A stretch of 64,000 bases of DNA. It comes from CAWDDG01 sp963801065 (lineage in GTDB: Bacteria > Actinomycetota > Actinomycetes > Jiangellales > Jiangellaceae). Below are positions 8,204-16,338 of the stretch, in pieces. The translations under genes and the position numbers were made by a program. The notes beneath the pieces were generated by a model that did not search any database, had not been told where the DNA came from, and saw only the letters and a program-made list of their open reading frames with translations. The stretch spans positions 186,001 to 250,000 of the forward strand of contig CAWDDG010000004.1 of assembly GCA_963801065.1 (NCBI GenBank), written 5' to 3'. Numbering within the stretch: position 1 is the first letter of the stretch; the number at the start of each line of letters is the position of its first letter.

Positions 8204-8758
8204 TCAGATCCGCTCGACCGCATCCAGGACGCGTGCCAGGACCGCCCGGTCCGGTCCTGGCACCGTCCGGTCGGGTTCGGAGGGCCGGGACGGGTCCAGC
8301 AGCCCCCAAGCCTCCGCACCAAGCACGCCCGCGGCCTGCACCGGCTGCTTGTACAGGTCGATTCCACGCCGGTCGGTCAGACGGGTCGCGGCAACCCGGA
8401 CCAGCCGGGGCCGCAGCGCGGCGTCGAAGTCGTACGCGGAGGCAAGGCCCCATTCCACCGACCCGACCGTTCTCGTGAAGCCGGGAAGCACGGGCGCTGC
8501 CGTCCGCCGACGCCACGGCAGCGCCGGCAGCGCGGGCACGTCCGGATCGGACACCAGCACACGAAGGCGAAGGACGACGAGTGCACCCGCCACCGACGTC
8601 GCGACCAGGAGCCCGATCGGTCCCGCCACGACCAGTCCGACCACGATCAGCACGAACGGCCAGCGCGGGATCGTCCGCGGTGCCGGCCGGACCGGCCGGT
8701 GCTCCGCGGCGTTGGCTGTGGCACCGGGAACGTCGACGGGCGGCAGTCCGAAGATCAT
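8204..8758 (-). CDS. Small membrane protein between DUF4129 and MoxR genes
   Basis: 184 residues starting at the ATG 8756-8758, which overlaps the stop of the DUF4129 gene. Two membrane helices lie near residues 35-65. A cytoplasmic part with many Arg and Pro residues follows, ending in a helix (DRAVLARVLDAVERI). It is not a recognisable DUF4350 protein, which often fills this position in related operons. Function unknown; the tight coupling on both sides suggests it belongs to the same membrane complex as MoxR and DUF58. Confidence 0.75.
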   Translation of the reverse strand: MIFGLPPVDVPGATANAAEHRPVRPAPRTIPRWPFVLIVVGLVVAGPIGLLVATSVAGALVVLRLRVLVSDPDVPALPALPWRRRTAAPVLPGFTRTVGSVEWGLASAYDFDAALRPRLVRVAATRLTDRRGIDLYKQPVQAAGVLGAEAWGLLDPSRPSEPDRTVPGPDRAVLARVLDAVERI

Positions 8759-9579
8759 TGGCGCACCCCCGGGTCGATGCCGCGAAGCGCGGCGCGGCCG
8801 GCGGCGACATCGTCGTCGGTCACCGGCGCCGAGGAGAACCGGGCGACGAGGAACAGGTCGGTGAGCCGCCGGCCGGGCTCGGCAGGAAGCCGCCCGTCGG
8901 CGACGGCTCGCGCGAGCAGCTCCTCCGGCGACTCTGCCCGCCGGCGGGACGCACCCGCCGAGGCGAGGACCTCCTCCATTGCCGCATAACACCTCACGAC
9001 GGCTGCCCGCGGGTCGCCCGACTGGTCGGCGAGGGCCGCGTGTGCGGCACGGATGGCGGCTGTTTCGCGGTCGGGATCCGTCGTCGCGGGCGGGTCAACC
9101 CGGGCGCGTGCACTGCGGGCACGCAACCAGAGCGCGGCGCCGGCAGCACCGGCGAGCCCGATCGTCAGCACCGCCACCCACGCCGACCAGTGCAGGACGT
9201 CGACACCGGCACCGGCATCGAGCGGATCGTCGGCCCCATGGACGTGTTCGGCATCCGAATCCGGGAGCAGGCCCTGCAGGAGGATCACGCCGACGACCAG
9301 AGCGGCCAGCACGGCCAGCCGCCGCAACCAGCGGCGGCCGCCGTCGTCGTCCTCCGCCCCCCTCGACCGGCGCAGGAACATGCCGAGCAGTATCACCGGG
9401 ACGCACAGGACCGCCGCGACGATTAGCAGAGCCTCGAATATTGACGGCGGCGAGGAGAGCAAGGGGGCGAACTCCAGCTCGACCGTCCGGGATGCGCGCG
9501 TTCCACCGACGGCCGCGGCCACCAGGACCGCGCCGACGACGACGGGGACCGCCGCCTTGACGACCGACCGAGCCCGCAC
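8755..9579 (-). CDS. DUF4129-domain membrane protein, first gene of MoxR operon
   Basis: 274 residues from a GTG at 9579, chosen because a GGGAGG ribosome-binding site stands four bases upstream; longer frames reach 9657 without one. Three membrane helices (about residues 8-26, 42-66 and 86-104), one more near 130-150, then a cytoplasmic C-terminal DUF4129 domain with IRAAHAALADQSGDPRAAVV, RCYAAMEEVLASAG and LTDLFLVARFSS. DUF4129 proteins commonly open MoxR/DUF58/transglutaminase operons and are linked to envelope processes in actinobacteria. No transglutaminase domain is present here. Confidence 0.88.
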   Translation of the reverse strand: MRARSVVKAAVPVVVGAVLVAAAVGGTRASRTVELEFAPLLSSPPSIFEALLIVAAVLCVPVILLGMFLRRSRGAEDDDGGRRWLRRLAVLAALVVGVILLQGLLPDSDAEHVHGADDPLDAGAGVDVLHWSAWVAVLTIGLAGAAGAALWLRARSARARVDPPATTDPDRETAAIRAAHAALADQSGDPRAAVVRCYAAMEEVLASAGASRRRAESPEELLARAVADGRLPAEPGRRLTDLFLVARFSSAPVTDDDVAAGRAALRGIDPGVRQ

Positions 9580-9715
9580 CCGACCTCCCACCCCGGCGTA
9601 ACCCGCGGCGTGTCGGCCTGCCCGGCCGCACGACGCCAACCCCGTGGTGAGAAACACCCTAGGCGCGACTGCGCGCCAGGTCAGCGCCCCGTGACGGGCC
9701 CGTGATGAACGGCCT

Positions 9716-9747
9716 TCGGCGGCCGCCGATCATGCGGCGGCCGCCGA
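9716..9747 (-). terminator. Perfect 13-bp hairpin downstream of bldC
   Basis: TCGGCGGCCGCCG at 9716-9728 is the exact reverse complement of 9735-9747, with a six-base loop ATCATG. It lies seven bases past the bldC stop. It lacks a T tract, as is common for actinobacterial terminators. On the other side the region leads to the DUF4129 operon on the same strand. Confidence 0.75.
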
Positions 9748-9754
9748 GAGAGAC

Positions 9755-9982
9755 TCACCCCTGTTGCTCGGCGTCGGGCTCCGCGCGCTGTTGGGGGATC
9801 TGCCCCGTGAGAAGCGCACGAACCTCGGACTCCCGATAGCGCCGGTGCCCCCCAAGCGTCCGGATCGACGTCAGCTTGCCCGCCTTGGCCCATCGGGTCA
9901 CCGTCTTGGGATCCACCCGGAACATGGCAGCGACCTCGGCCGGAGTGAGGAGGGGCTCGGCGTCCTGAGTCCTCGTCGCCAT
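9755..9982 (-). CDS. bldC: BldC-family MerR-like DNA-binding regulator
   Basis: 75 residues from the ATG at 9982 with a GGGAGG ribosome-binding site five bases upstream. The protein is almost identical to Streptomyces BldC: LLTPAEVAAMFRVDPKTVTR then WAKAGKLTSIRTLGGHRRYR form the MerR-type winged helix (about residues 11-60), followed by a short tail IPQQRAEPDAEQQG. BldC binds DNA as head-to-tail oligomers on direct repeats and controls the start of development in sporulating actinobacteria. Here, as in Streptomyces, it is transcribed divergently from the amino-acid dehydrogenase. Confidence 0.96.
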   Translation of the reverse strand: MATRTQDAEPLLTPAEVAAMFRVDPKTVTRWAKAGKLTSIRTLGGHRRYRESEVRALLTGQIPQQRAEPDAEQQG

Positions 9983-10316
9983 CGTCACCTCCCTGCGTGA
10001 ATGGCGGAGTTTGCTCCGTCAATTCGGATATTCCACTCACGATCCAGGTCGGCAGGAGCGGCCGAACAGCACCTCGAGGGCCGTCCGGACGATTCCACCC
10101 AACCGTCACCGCAGAGACTACGCAGAAAACGACGTATGCCGCGACTCGAACGCAACCGGTCATCGCCAGCGTCACGCCGCAGCGGCCCTCCACCCACGCC
10201 AGATCCGCGGTCCGCATGATCGCCACGCGCCCTAGAGTGGCTCTACAAGCGCCATGCCTGCGCCGTGCCGACCGCATGCCCGCGGGCAGGCCCGAGGACG
10301 CGAAGGGGTCACCACC
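9983..10316. other. Divergent bldC/vdh intergenic region, 334 bp
   Basis: Contains the ribosome-binding sites of both genes and presumably both promoters. It has no convincing coding frame; short frames in it lack codon bias. I could not place a reliable -35/-10 pair. Because BldC regulates through direct repeats, this is where autoregulatory sites would be expected, but none could be identified by eye. Confidence 0.6.
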
Positions 10317-11420
10317 GTGACCGACACGTCGACTCCGACCGGAGTATTCGGCCGGCACACCGGCCACGAACAGGTCGTCTTCTGCCAGGACGAGGTCAGC
10401 GGTTTGCGCGCGATCATCGCGATCTATTCGACCGCCCTCGGGCCAGCCCTGGGCGGCACCAGGTTCTACCCGTATGCCACCGAGGACGAGGCGGTCGCCG
10501 ACGTCCTCGAGCTCTCCCGGGGCATGGCCTACAAGAACGCGCTCGCCGGCCTCGACCTCGGCGGCGGCAAGGCTGTGATCATCGGAGACCCGGAACACGA
10601 CAAGTCCGAGGCGCTGCTGCGCGCATACGGACGCTTCGTCGCTTCACTGGGAGGCCGCTACATCACCGCATGCGACGTCGGGACCTACGTCGCGGACATG
10701 GACATCGTCGCGCGGGAGTGCCGCTGGGTCACCGGCCGGTCGCCTGCCGAAGGCGGCGCGGGCGACTCGAGCGTGCTGACGTCGTTCGGCGTGTTCCAGG
10801 GTATGCGCGCCTGCGCCGAGCGGCTGTGGGGCTCACCGACGCTGCAGGGCCGTCGCGTCGGCATCGCCGGGGTGGGCAAGGTCGGTGCCAAGCTCGCGGC
10901 GCTGCTGCTCGAGGACGGCGCGGAGGTCGTCGTCACGGACGTGTCGGAGCAGGCAATCGAGCGGCTGCGGACCCTGCACCCGGAGGTGGAGGTCGTCGGC
11001 GACACCGCGGCGCTGGCGAGCGCCGGCATCGACGTGTACGCACCCTGCGCGCTCGGCGGTGCTCTCGACGACGACATGGTCGCCGCGCTCGTGGCGGGCA
11101 GCACGTGCAAGGCCGTTTGCGGCGGCGCCAACAACCAACTCGCGCACCCTGGCGTCGAGAAGATGCTCGAGGACCGCACGATCCTCTACGCGCCCGACTA
11201 CGTCGTGAACTCCGGCGGCGTGATCCAGGTGGCCGACGAGCTCCATGGCTTCTCCTTCGAGCGTGCGCAGGGCCGTGCCGAGCTGATCTACAACACCACG
11301 CGGCGCATCTTCGCGCTCGCGGCGGACGAGGGCGTGCCGCCGGCGGTCGCTGCCGACCGGCTCGCCGAGCGCCGGATGGCCGAGGTCGCCCGCCTGCGCG
11401 GCATCCATCTGCCCGCATGA
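10317..11420 (+). CDS. vdh: Leucine/valine dehydrogenase (NAD-dependent)
   Basis: 367 residues from the GTG at 10317 with an AAGGGG ribosome-binding site. It belongs to the Glu/Leu/Phe/Val dehydrogenase family: the N-terminal domain carries LGGTRFYPYATEDEAVADVL and the catalytic lysine in GLDLGGGKAVI, then TACDVGTYVADMD, and the Rossmann domain starts with GIAGVGKVGAKLA. The C-terminal part has APDYVVNSGGVIQVADEL. The enzyme deaminates branched-chain amino acids to 2-oxo acids with NAD, feeding catabolism or branched fatty-acid starters. Position next to bldC is conserved in Streptomyces, where the gene is vdh; leucine versus valine preference cannot be told from sequence. Confidence 0.93.
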   Translation: MTDTSTPTGVFGRHTGHEQVVFCQDEVSGLRAIIAIYSTALGPALGGTRFYPYATEDEAVADVLELSRGMAYKNALAGLDLGGGKAVIIGDPEHDKSEALLRAYGRFVASLGGRYITACDVGTYVADMDIVARECRWVTGRSPAEGGAGDSSVLTSFGVFQGMRACAERLWGSPTLQGRRVGIAGVGKVGAKLAALLLEDGAEVVVTDVSEQAIERLRTLHPEVEVVGDTAALASAGIDVYAPCALGGALDDDMVAALVAGSTCKAVCGGANNQLAHPGVEKMLEDRTILYAPDYVVNSGGVIQVADELHGFSFERAQGRAELIYNTTRRIFALAADEGVPPAVAADRLAERRMAEVARLRGIHLPA

Positions 11421-11585
11421 GCCGCTTGAGCCGGTTGAGCCGGGTGGGAACGCGAAAGGACAGACTGGGGCGAGACGGAACACCGGACCACCCTGTACCG
11501 TTGTCTTCACGAGCAGATGTCACCGAAGGTTCCGCGGGCGTCCGGCTGATTGGTCGCCCCGGTTTTGTGCGAGGGGGTCGACCCT

Positions 11586-11780
11586 ATGGGGCGCGGCCGG
11601 GCCAAGGCCAAGCAGACGAAGGTCGCCCGTCGGCTGAAGTACCAGTCGCTGGACACCGACTTCGACGCTCTCCAGCGTGAGCTGGGTGCGTCCGACGGCG
11701 TGCCGGAAGTAGACGACGACGCCGACGAGAGCGACGAGTACGACCTCGACGAGGAAGGGCAGAGCGCCCGCTGGGGCTGA
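11586..11780 (+). CDS. DUF3073 small acidic-tailed protein
   Basis: 64 residues from the ATG at 11586 behind a GAGGGGG ribosome-binding site. The start MGRGRAKAKQTKVARRLKY is the DUF3073 signature: a very basic N-terminus followed by an acidic tail (residues 40-58 are mostly Asp and Glu). The family is restricted to Actinobacteria and sits between bldC/vdh and purM in many genomes, exactly as here. Function unknown; the charged halves suggest binding to nucleic acid or a basic partner. Confidence 0.94.
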   Translation: MGRGRAKAKQTKVARRLKYQSLDTDFDALQRELGASDGVPEVDDDADESDEYDLDEEGQSARWG

Positions 11781-11804
11781 GGCGCAGCCTGGGTGCGCGC
11801 CGCG

Positions 11805-11901
11805 AGGGTTGGCCGGCTACCGCGCCGGCTCCGCGATCCGTGGCTATGAAGCGTGCCACGGATCGCTCTTTAGACGCCGGCTTCCGTAGCCGGCCAACCC
11901 T
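11805..11901. repeat. Composite intergenic palindrome between DUF3073 and purM
   Basis: Two nested inverted repeats lie between the convergent DUF3073 and purM genes. The outer arms (11805-11820 and 11886-11901, 16 bp) and the inner arms (11833-11844 and 11855-11866, 12 bp) are both perfect. It could act as a two-way terminator, but the length is large for that. A 26-bp piece including the right inner arm (11854-11879) recurs at 57139-57164 with two mismatches, so the element is at least partly a dispersed repeat. Confidence 0.85.
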
Positions 11902-11914
11902 TGCTCCCAGATCG

Positions 11915-12985
11915 TCAGCGGCGGTAAGTGCCGTGTAGTTCGGCTGAGCCGTCGCCCTCGACGATCTCGCCGGCGACCCAGGCGGGCACACGACGGCCGG
12001 TGAGAATCCGTACTGCCGCGTCGGCACTGCCGTGCGACAACACAGCGACCATGCCGACGCCCATGTTGAGCGTGCGCTCCAGCTCTTCCGGCTCCACCGC
12101 GCCCAGCGTGCCGACGAGGTCGAAGACGGGCAGCGGTGCCCAGGTGGCGCGATCCAGGCGCGCCGTGGCGGTCGCAGGCAGCACGCGGGCGAGGTTGGCC
12201 GCAAGCCCGCCGCCGGTGACGTGCGACAACGCGTGGACGTCGGTTTCGGCCGAGCGGGCCAACGCAAGGCAGTCCAGCGTGTAGATCCGGGTCGGCTCGA
12301 GAAGCTCTTCGCCGAGCGTCCGCCCCAGCTCGGGGACGTCGTGCTCCACTTCCCACCCGGCGAGGTCGAAGAAGACCCGTCGCACCAGCGAGTACCCGTT
12401 GGAGTGCAGCCCCGACGACGCCATCGCGACTACGACGTCACCGGCACGCACCCGCTCCGGGCCGAGCAGATGATCGGCCTCGACGACACCGGTAGCCGCG
12501 CCGGCCAGGTCGTACTCGTCCGGCCCGAGGAGTCCAGGGTGCTCGGCCGTCTCGCCCCCGACGAGCGCACAGCCGGCAGCCACGCAGGCCTGCGCGATCC
12601 CCTTGACGATCGCGGCGACGCGCTCAGGCACGACGCGTCCGCACGCGATGTAGTCCGTCATGAACAGCGGCTCGGCACCGCATACGACGATGTCATCGAC
12701 CACCATGCCGACCAGGTCGAACCCGATCGTGTCGTGGACGTCCATCCGCTGGGCGATGACGACCTTCGTGCCGACCCCGTCCGTGCTGGCCGCGAGCAGC
12801 GGCCGCCGGTACGCGCGGAGCGCGCTCGCGTCGAACAGTCCCGCGAACCCCCCGATGCCGCCGAGCACCTCCGGCCGGCGGGTCTTCGCGACCCACTCCT
12901 TCATCAGCTCGACGGCCCGGTTCCCGGCTTCGATGTCGACGCCGGCGCCGGCGTAGCTCGCCCCGGTCCGGTCAGCCTCTGGCAC
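11915..12985 (-). CDS. purM: Phosphoribosylformylglycinamidine cyclo-ligase (AIR synthetase)
   Basis: 356 residues. PurM closes the imidazole ring: FGAM plus ATP gives AIR, step five of de novo purine synthesis. Family features are SYAGAGVDIEAGNRAVELMK at the N-terminus, the ATP/substrate loop GGIGGFAGLFD, STDGVGTKVVIAQRM, the helix GFDLVGMVVDDIVVCGAEPL, ALVGGETAEHPG and SSGLHSNGYSLVR. Length is normal (about 350). It follows purF on the same strand with a 280-bp gap that holds a palindrome. The end faces DUF3073. Confidence 0.97.
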   Translation of the reverse strand: MPEADRTGASYAGAGVDIEAGNRAVELMKEWVAKTRRPEVLGGIGGFAGLFDASALRAYRRPLLAASTDGVGTKVVIAQRMDVHDTIGFDLVGMVVDDIVVCGAEPLFMTDYIACGRVVPERVAAIVKGIAQACVAAGCALVGGETAEHPGLLGPDEYDLAGAATGVVEADHLLGPERVRAGDVVVAMASSGLHSNGYSLVRRVFFDLAGWEVEHDVPELGRTLGEELLEPTRIYTLDCLALARSAETDVHALSHVTGGGLAANLARVLPATATARLDRATWAPLPVFDLVGTLGAVEPEELERTLNMGVGMVAVLSHGSADAAVRILTGRRVPAWVAGEIVEGDGSAELHGTYRR

Positions 12986-13118
12986 GACAGCAGGCTATCC
13001 GCCCCTGCATGACAGCCAGCGGCCAGCGCTCGGCTGGCTGGCGATCTCGTGGGTAGGCAACCTCGGGGCTGACCGGTAGGACCAGGCCGGTCGCCACGTG
13101 GCACGCCGCGCCGTCGTA

Positions 13119-13187
13119 CGTGGCACGCTGAAACGTCGCTCGTGCGAGAGGTTTGCCCTACTTTGTGGAACGGTTCAGCGTGCCACG
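13119..13187. repeat. Intergenic palindrome between purM and purF, copy A of a dispersed repeat
   Basis: Arms of 14 bp at 13119-13132 (CGTGGCACGCTGAA) and 13174-13187 are perfectly complementary around a 41-base loop. Part of it, 13162-13185, matches 59817-59840 in opposite orientation at 23 of 24 positions. It sits in the 283-bp gap upstream of purM. No coding frame is evident in the gap. Confidence 0.8.
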
Positions 13188-13268
13188 CGGAACCGGCGGG
13201 CAAAGGTCACGCGCACCGGCGGCACAGGTTCCGGTTCGAGTCGCCCGGACCGCTGGAACCGTGGGCAC

Positions 13269-14852
13269 CTACGGGCGGGTGAGGGCGTCGGCCGCGCCGC
13301 CGCCGAGGCCGGTCGGTACGCCTTCCGCGTCGACGCGCACGCGGTTCTCGAACTCCGGAGCGGCATCGACAGCGGCGGCGGGGATCGGGAGCTCCGTCTG
13401 CTCGAGGATGTGCTTGCCCAGATGGGCCGACTCGGGCAGCTCGACCGGGTAGACACCGTCGAAACAGGCGCGGCACAGCTGTGTCATCGGGACCGTCGTC
13501 GCCCCGACCAGGCCCTCGAGTGAGACGTAACCGAGCGAGTCGGCGCCGATCGAGCGACAGATCTCCTCCGTGGACAGGCCGTTGGCGAGTAGCTCGGCCC
13601 GGCTTGCGAAGTCGATGCCGTAGAAGCAGGGCCAGGCGACCGGCGGGCTCGAGATCCGCACATGCACCTCGCGGGCGCCCGCTTCACGGAGCATGCGCAC
13701 GAGCGCGCGCTGGGTGTTGCCGCGCACGATCGAGTCGTCGACGACGACCAGCCGACGGCCACTGACGATCTCGCGCAGCGGGTTGAGCTTGAGCCGGATG
13801 CCGAGCTGCCGGATCGTCTGCGACGGCTGGATGAACGTCCGCCCGACATAGGAGTTCTTCACCAGGCCGAGGCCGTACGGGATGCCGGACTCCTCGGCGT
13901 AGCCGACTGCCGCCGGGGTTCCCGACTCGGGAACGGGGATCACCAGCTCGGCCTCGACCGGATGCTCCCGGGCGAGCCGGCGGCCGACGTCGACCCGCGT
14001 CGCGTGCACCGACCGGCCGCCGATGTGGGTGTCAGGGCGGGCCAGGTAGACGAACTCGAACAGGCACCCCTTGGGATCAGCCGCCGCGAACCGGCGAGAG
14101 CGTAGACCGCCCTCGTCGATGGCCACGACCTCACCCGGCTCGATCTCGCGCACGAACGACGCGCCGACGATGTCGAGCGCAGCCGTCTCGCTCGCGACGA
14201 CCCAGCCGCGCTCGAGCCGGCCCAACACCAGCGGCCGGATGCCCTGCGGATCGCGTGCGGCGTAGAGCGTCGACTCGTCGGAGAAGACCAGCGAGAACGC
14301 GCCGCGCAGCTGCGGGAGGACGTTGACGGCCGCCTGCTCGAGCGTGGTGTCCGGATCGGCCCCCAGAAGTGCGGTGACCAACGCGGTGTCGGACGTGTTG
14401 CCGTAGCGCAACTCGCCGACCTGGGTGCCGACCTGTCGGCGGACCAGCTCGAGCAGATCGGTGGTGTTGGTCAGGTTGCCGTTGTGAGCGAGGGCGACCG
14501 TGCCGGTCGACGTGGCGCCGAGCGTGGGCTGGGCGTTCTCCCAGCGGCTACCGCCCGTCGTCGAGTACCGCGTGTGCCCGACCGCCACGTGGCCGACCAG
14601 CGAGTTGAGCGTCGCCTCGTCGAAGACCTGGCTGACCAGGCCCATGTCCTTGTAGACGAGGATCTGCTCGTGGTTGCCGACCGCGATCCCGGCGGACTCC
14701 TGGCCCCGGTGCTGCAGCGCGTAGAGGCCGAAGTAGGTGAGCTTCGCGACCTCCTCGCCCGGGGCCCAGACGCCGAAGATCCCACAGGCGTCCTGCGCGT
14801 TCCGGTCGTGTGGGTCGGTCTCGTGGGTCAGCCGACCGTCGCCCCGCGCCAC
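13269..14852 (-). CDS. purF: Amidophosphoribosyltransferase
   Basis: 527 residues from the GTG at 14852, whose product starts MARGDGRL, like Streptomyces PurF. The first committed step of purine synthesis is catalysed: PRPP plus glutamine gives phosphoribosylamine. The short 22-residue leader is removed to expose the catalytic cysteine in DACGIFGVW; the Ntn glutaminase domain continues with GLYALQHRGQESAGIAV and VGHTRYSTTGGS. The PRTase domain holds the PRPP loop VVVDDSIVRGNTQRALVRML. A TAG stop lies at 13269. It follows the M20 peptidase gene with a 10-bp gap, suggesting one transcript. Confidence 0.97.
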   Translation of the reverse strand: MARGDGRLTHETDPHDRNAQDACGIFGVWAPGEEVAKLTYFGLYALQHRGQESAGIAVGNHEQILVYKDMGLVSQVFDEATLNSLVGHVAVGHTRYSTTGGSRWENAQPTLGATSTGTVALAHNGNLTNTTDLLELVRRQVGTQVGELRYGNTSDTALVTALLGADPDTTLEQAAVNVLPQLRGAFSLVFSDESTLYAARDPQGIRPLVLGRLERGWVVASETAALDIVGASFVREIEPGEVVAIDEGGLRSRRFAAADPKGCLFEFVYLARPDTHIGGRSVHATRVDVGRRLAREHPVEAELVIPVPESGTPAAVGYAEESGIPYGLGLVKNSYVGRTFIQPSQTIRQLGIRLKLNPLREIVSGRRLVVVDDSIVRGNTQRALVRMLREAGAREVHVRISSPPVAWPCFYGIDFASRAELLANGLSTEEICRSIGADSLGYVSLEGLVGATTVPMTQLCRACFDGVYPVELPESAHLGKHILEQTELPIPAAAVDAAPEFENRVRVDAEGVPTGLGGGAADALTRP

Positions 14853-14862
14853 GAGGCCGAGT

Positions 14863-16227
14863 CTACGGGTAGCCCGGTGCCGGCATCCCCCGAGACGACG
14901 ATGCCAAGCGCTCCAGCAACAGGGCCTCGGCCAGGCAGACCTTGGCGAACTGACCCAGGTGCAGGCTCTCGTCGACGCCGTGGGCACGTGCGGCGGGATC
15001 CTCCACGCCGGTGACGAGCACGGCCGCACCGGGGAACATCGTCGCGAACTCCGCGATGAACGGGATCGACCCGCCGACGCCGATCTCGACCGGCGGCTCC
15101 CCGAACGCGTCCTCGAAGGCGGCCCGGGCGGCCGCGTACGCGGGGCGGGAGGTGTCGAGCTCGCATGGAGCGCCGGACGAGTTCTCTGTGACGATGACCT
15201 GGGCACCGAACTCGGCATGTGAGCGCAGGTGGTCGGTCAGGGCCGCCATCGCGTCGCGCGGATCCTGTCCGGGGGCCACCCGCAGGCTGACCTTGGCCTT
15301 GGCGGAATGCACCAGGACGTTGGCAGCGTCCGCCGTCGGCGTTGCGTCGAGCCCGACCACGGAGACGGCCGGCTTGGTCCAGAGCCGGTCCGCGAGCGAG
15401 CCGGTCCCGGACAGCTGAACGCCGTCGAGCAGACCTGACTCGGAGCGGTACCGCGACTCCGGGAAGTCGACATCCGACGCCTTCTTCCGTACGAGCCCCG
15501 CGACAGCCACGTCGCCCTTGTCGTCGTGTAGCGTCGCGAGCAGCCGGCACAACGACGTCAGCGCGTCGACGACTGGGCCGCCGAACTGCCCGGAGTGAAC
15601 CGCATGGTCGAGCACGCGCACCTCGACGAAGCAGTCGACCAGCCCGCGCAGGCTGGTGGTGAGCGCCGGCGTGTCGATCGTCAGGTTCACCGAGTCGGCG
15701 ACGACGATGACGTCGGCCGTGAGCCGATCCCGGAAGGTCTCGAGGAAGGGCACGAACGTCGGCGAGCCGATCTCCTCCTCACCCTCGACGAAAAGCGTCA
15801 CTCCGACCGGCGGCCGCCCATCGAAGGCGCGAAGCGCGGCGACGTGCGCCATGATCCCGGCCTTGTCGTCCGCCGCGCCGCGCCCGTAGAGGCGCCCGCC
15901 TCGCTCCGTCAGTTCGAACGGGGGGCTCGTCCAGTCGGCGTGCGGACCGGTGGGCTGGACGTCGTGGTGTGCGTACAGCATGACCGTGGGGGTGCCCTCC
16001 GGAGCCGGCCAACGCGCGATCATCGCGGGTGCGCCTCCCGGGACGGCATCGATCGCCACGTCCACCGCACCGGCGCCCCGGGCCAGCTCAGCGACCGCCT
16101 CGGCGCTCGCCCGGACCTGGCCGGCAGCGGCCGGATCGGCGCTCACGCTCCTGATCCGGACGAGCTTCTCGAGGTCGGCTCGCACCGACGGCAGGACACG
16201 GTCGACGGCTGCGCGAAGGTCGCTCAC
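14863..16227 (-). CDS. M20 family metallopeptidase (dipeptidase-like)
   Basis: 454 residues, typical of M20 dipeptidases such as CNDP-like enzymes. Visible motifs are LYAHHDVQP (first zinc histidine and following Asp), GRGAADDKAGIMAH (bridging Asp), VEGEEEIGSP (catalytic Glu and metal ligand) and the C-terminal GVDESLHLGQFAKVC with the last His. The lid domain carries LDHAVHSGQFGGPVVD. It probably cleaves dipeptides in the cytoplasm, as no signal peptide is visible. It is 10 bp upstream of purF and likely cotranscribed, an arrangement seen in several actinobacteria. Confidence 0.92.
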   Translation of the reverse strand: MSDLRAAVDRVLPSVRADLEKLVRIRSVSADPAAAGQVRASAEAVAELARGAGAVDVAIDAVPGGAPAMIARWPAPEGTPTVMLYAHHDVQPTGPHADWTSPPFELTERGGRLYGRGAADDKAGIMAHVAALRAFDGRPPVGVTLFVEGEEEIGSPTFVPFLETFRDRLTADVIVVADSVNLTIDTPALTTSLRGLVDCFVEVRVLDHAVHSGQFGGPVVDALTSLCRLLATLHDDKGDVAVAGLVRKKASDVDFPESRYRSESGLLDGVQLSGTGSLADRLWTKPAVSVVGLDATPTADAANVLVHSAKAKVSLRVAPGQDPRDAMAALTDHLRSHAEFGAQVIVTENSSGAPCELDTSRPAYAAARAAFEDAFGEPPVEIGVGGSIPFIAEFATMFPGAAVLVTGVEDPAARAHGVDESLHLGQFAKVCLAEALLLERLASSSRGMPAPGYP

Positions 16228-16338
16228 GCCCGCACCCTAACTGCCCCGCTGATCAGCGGCTGAGCCGGGCGAAATGCGGCTTCCACTTGACGTATTTCTC
16301 CGGAGCCGTCGTACTCCCTTGTAGAGACAGGGGGCTTC

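Noticed and set aside
9983..10316. BldC-binding direct repeats in the bldC/vdh gap
   Set aside because: No repeats were clear enough by eye to call; would need alignment with related promoters.
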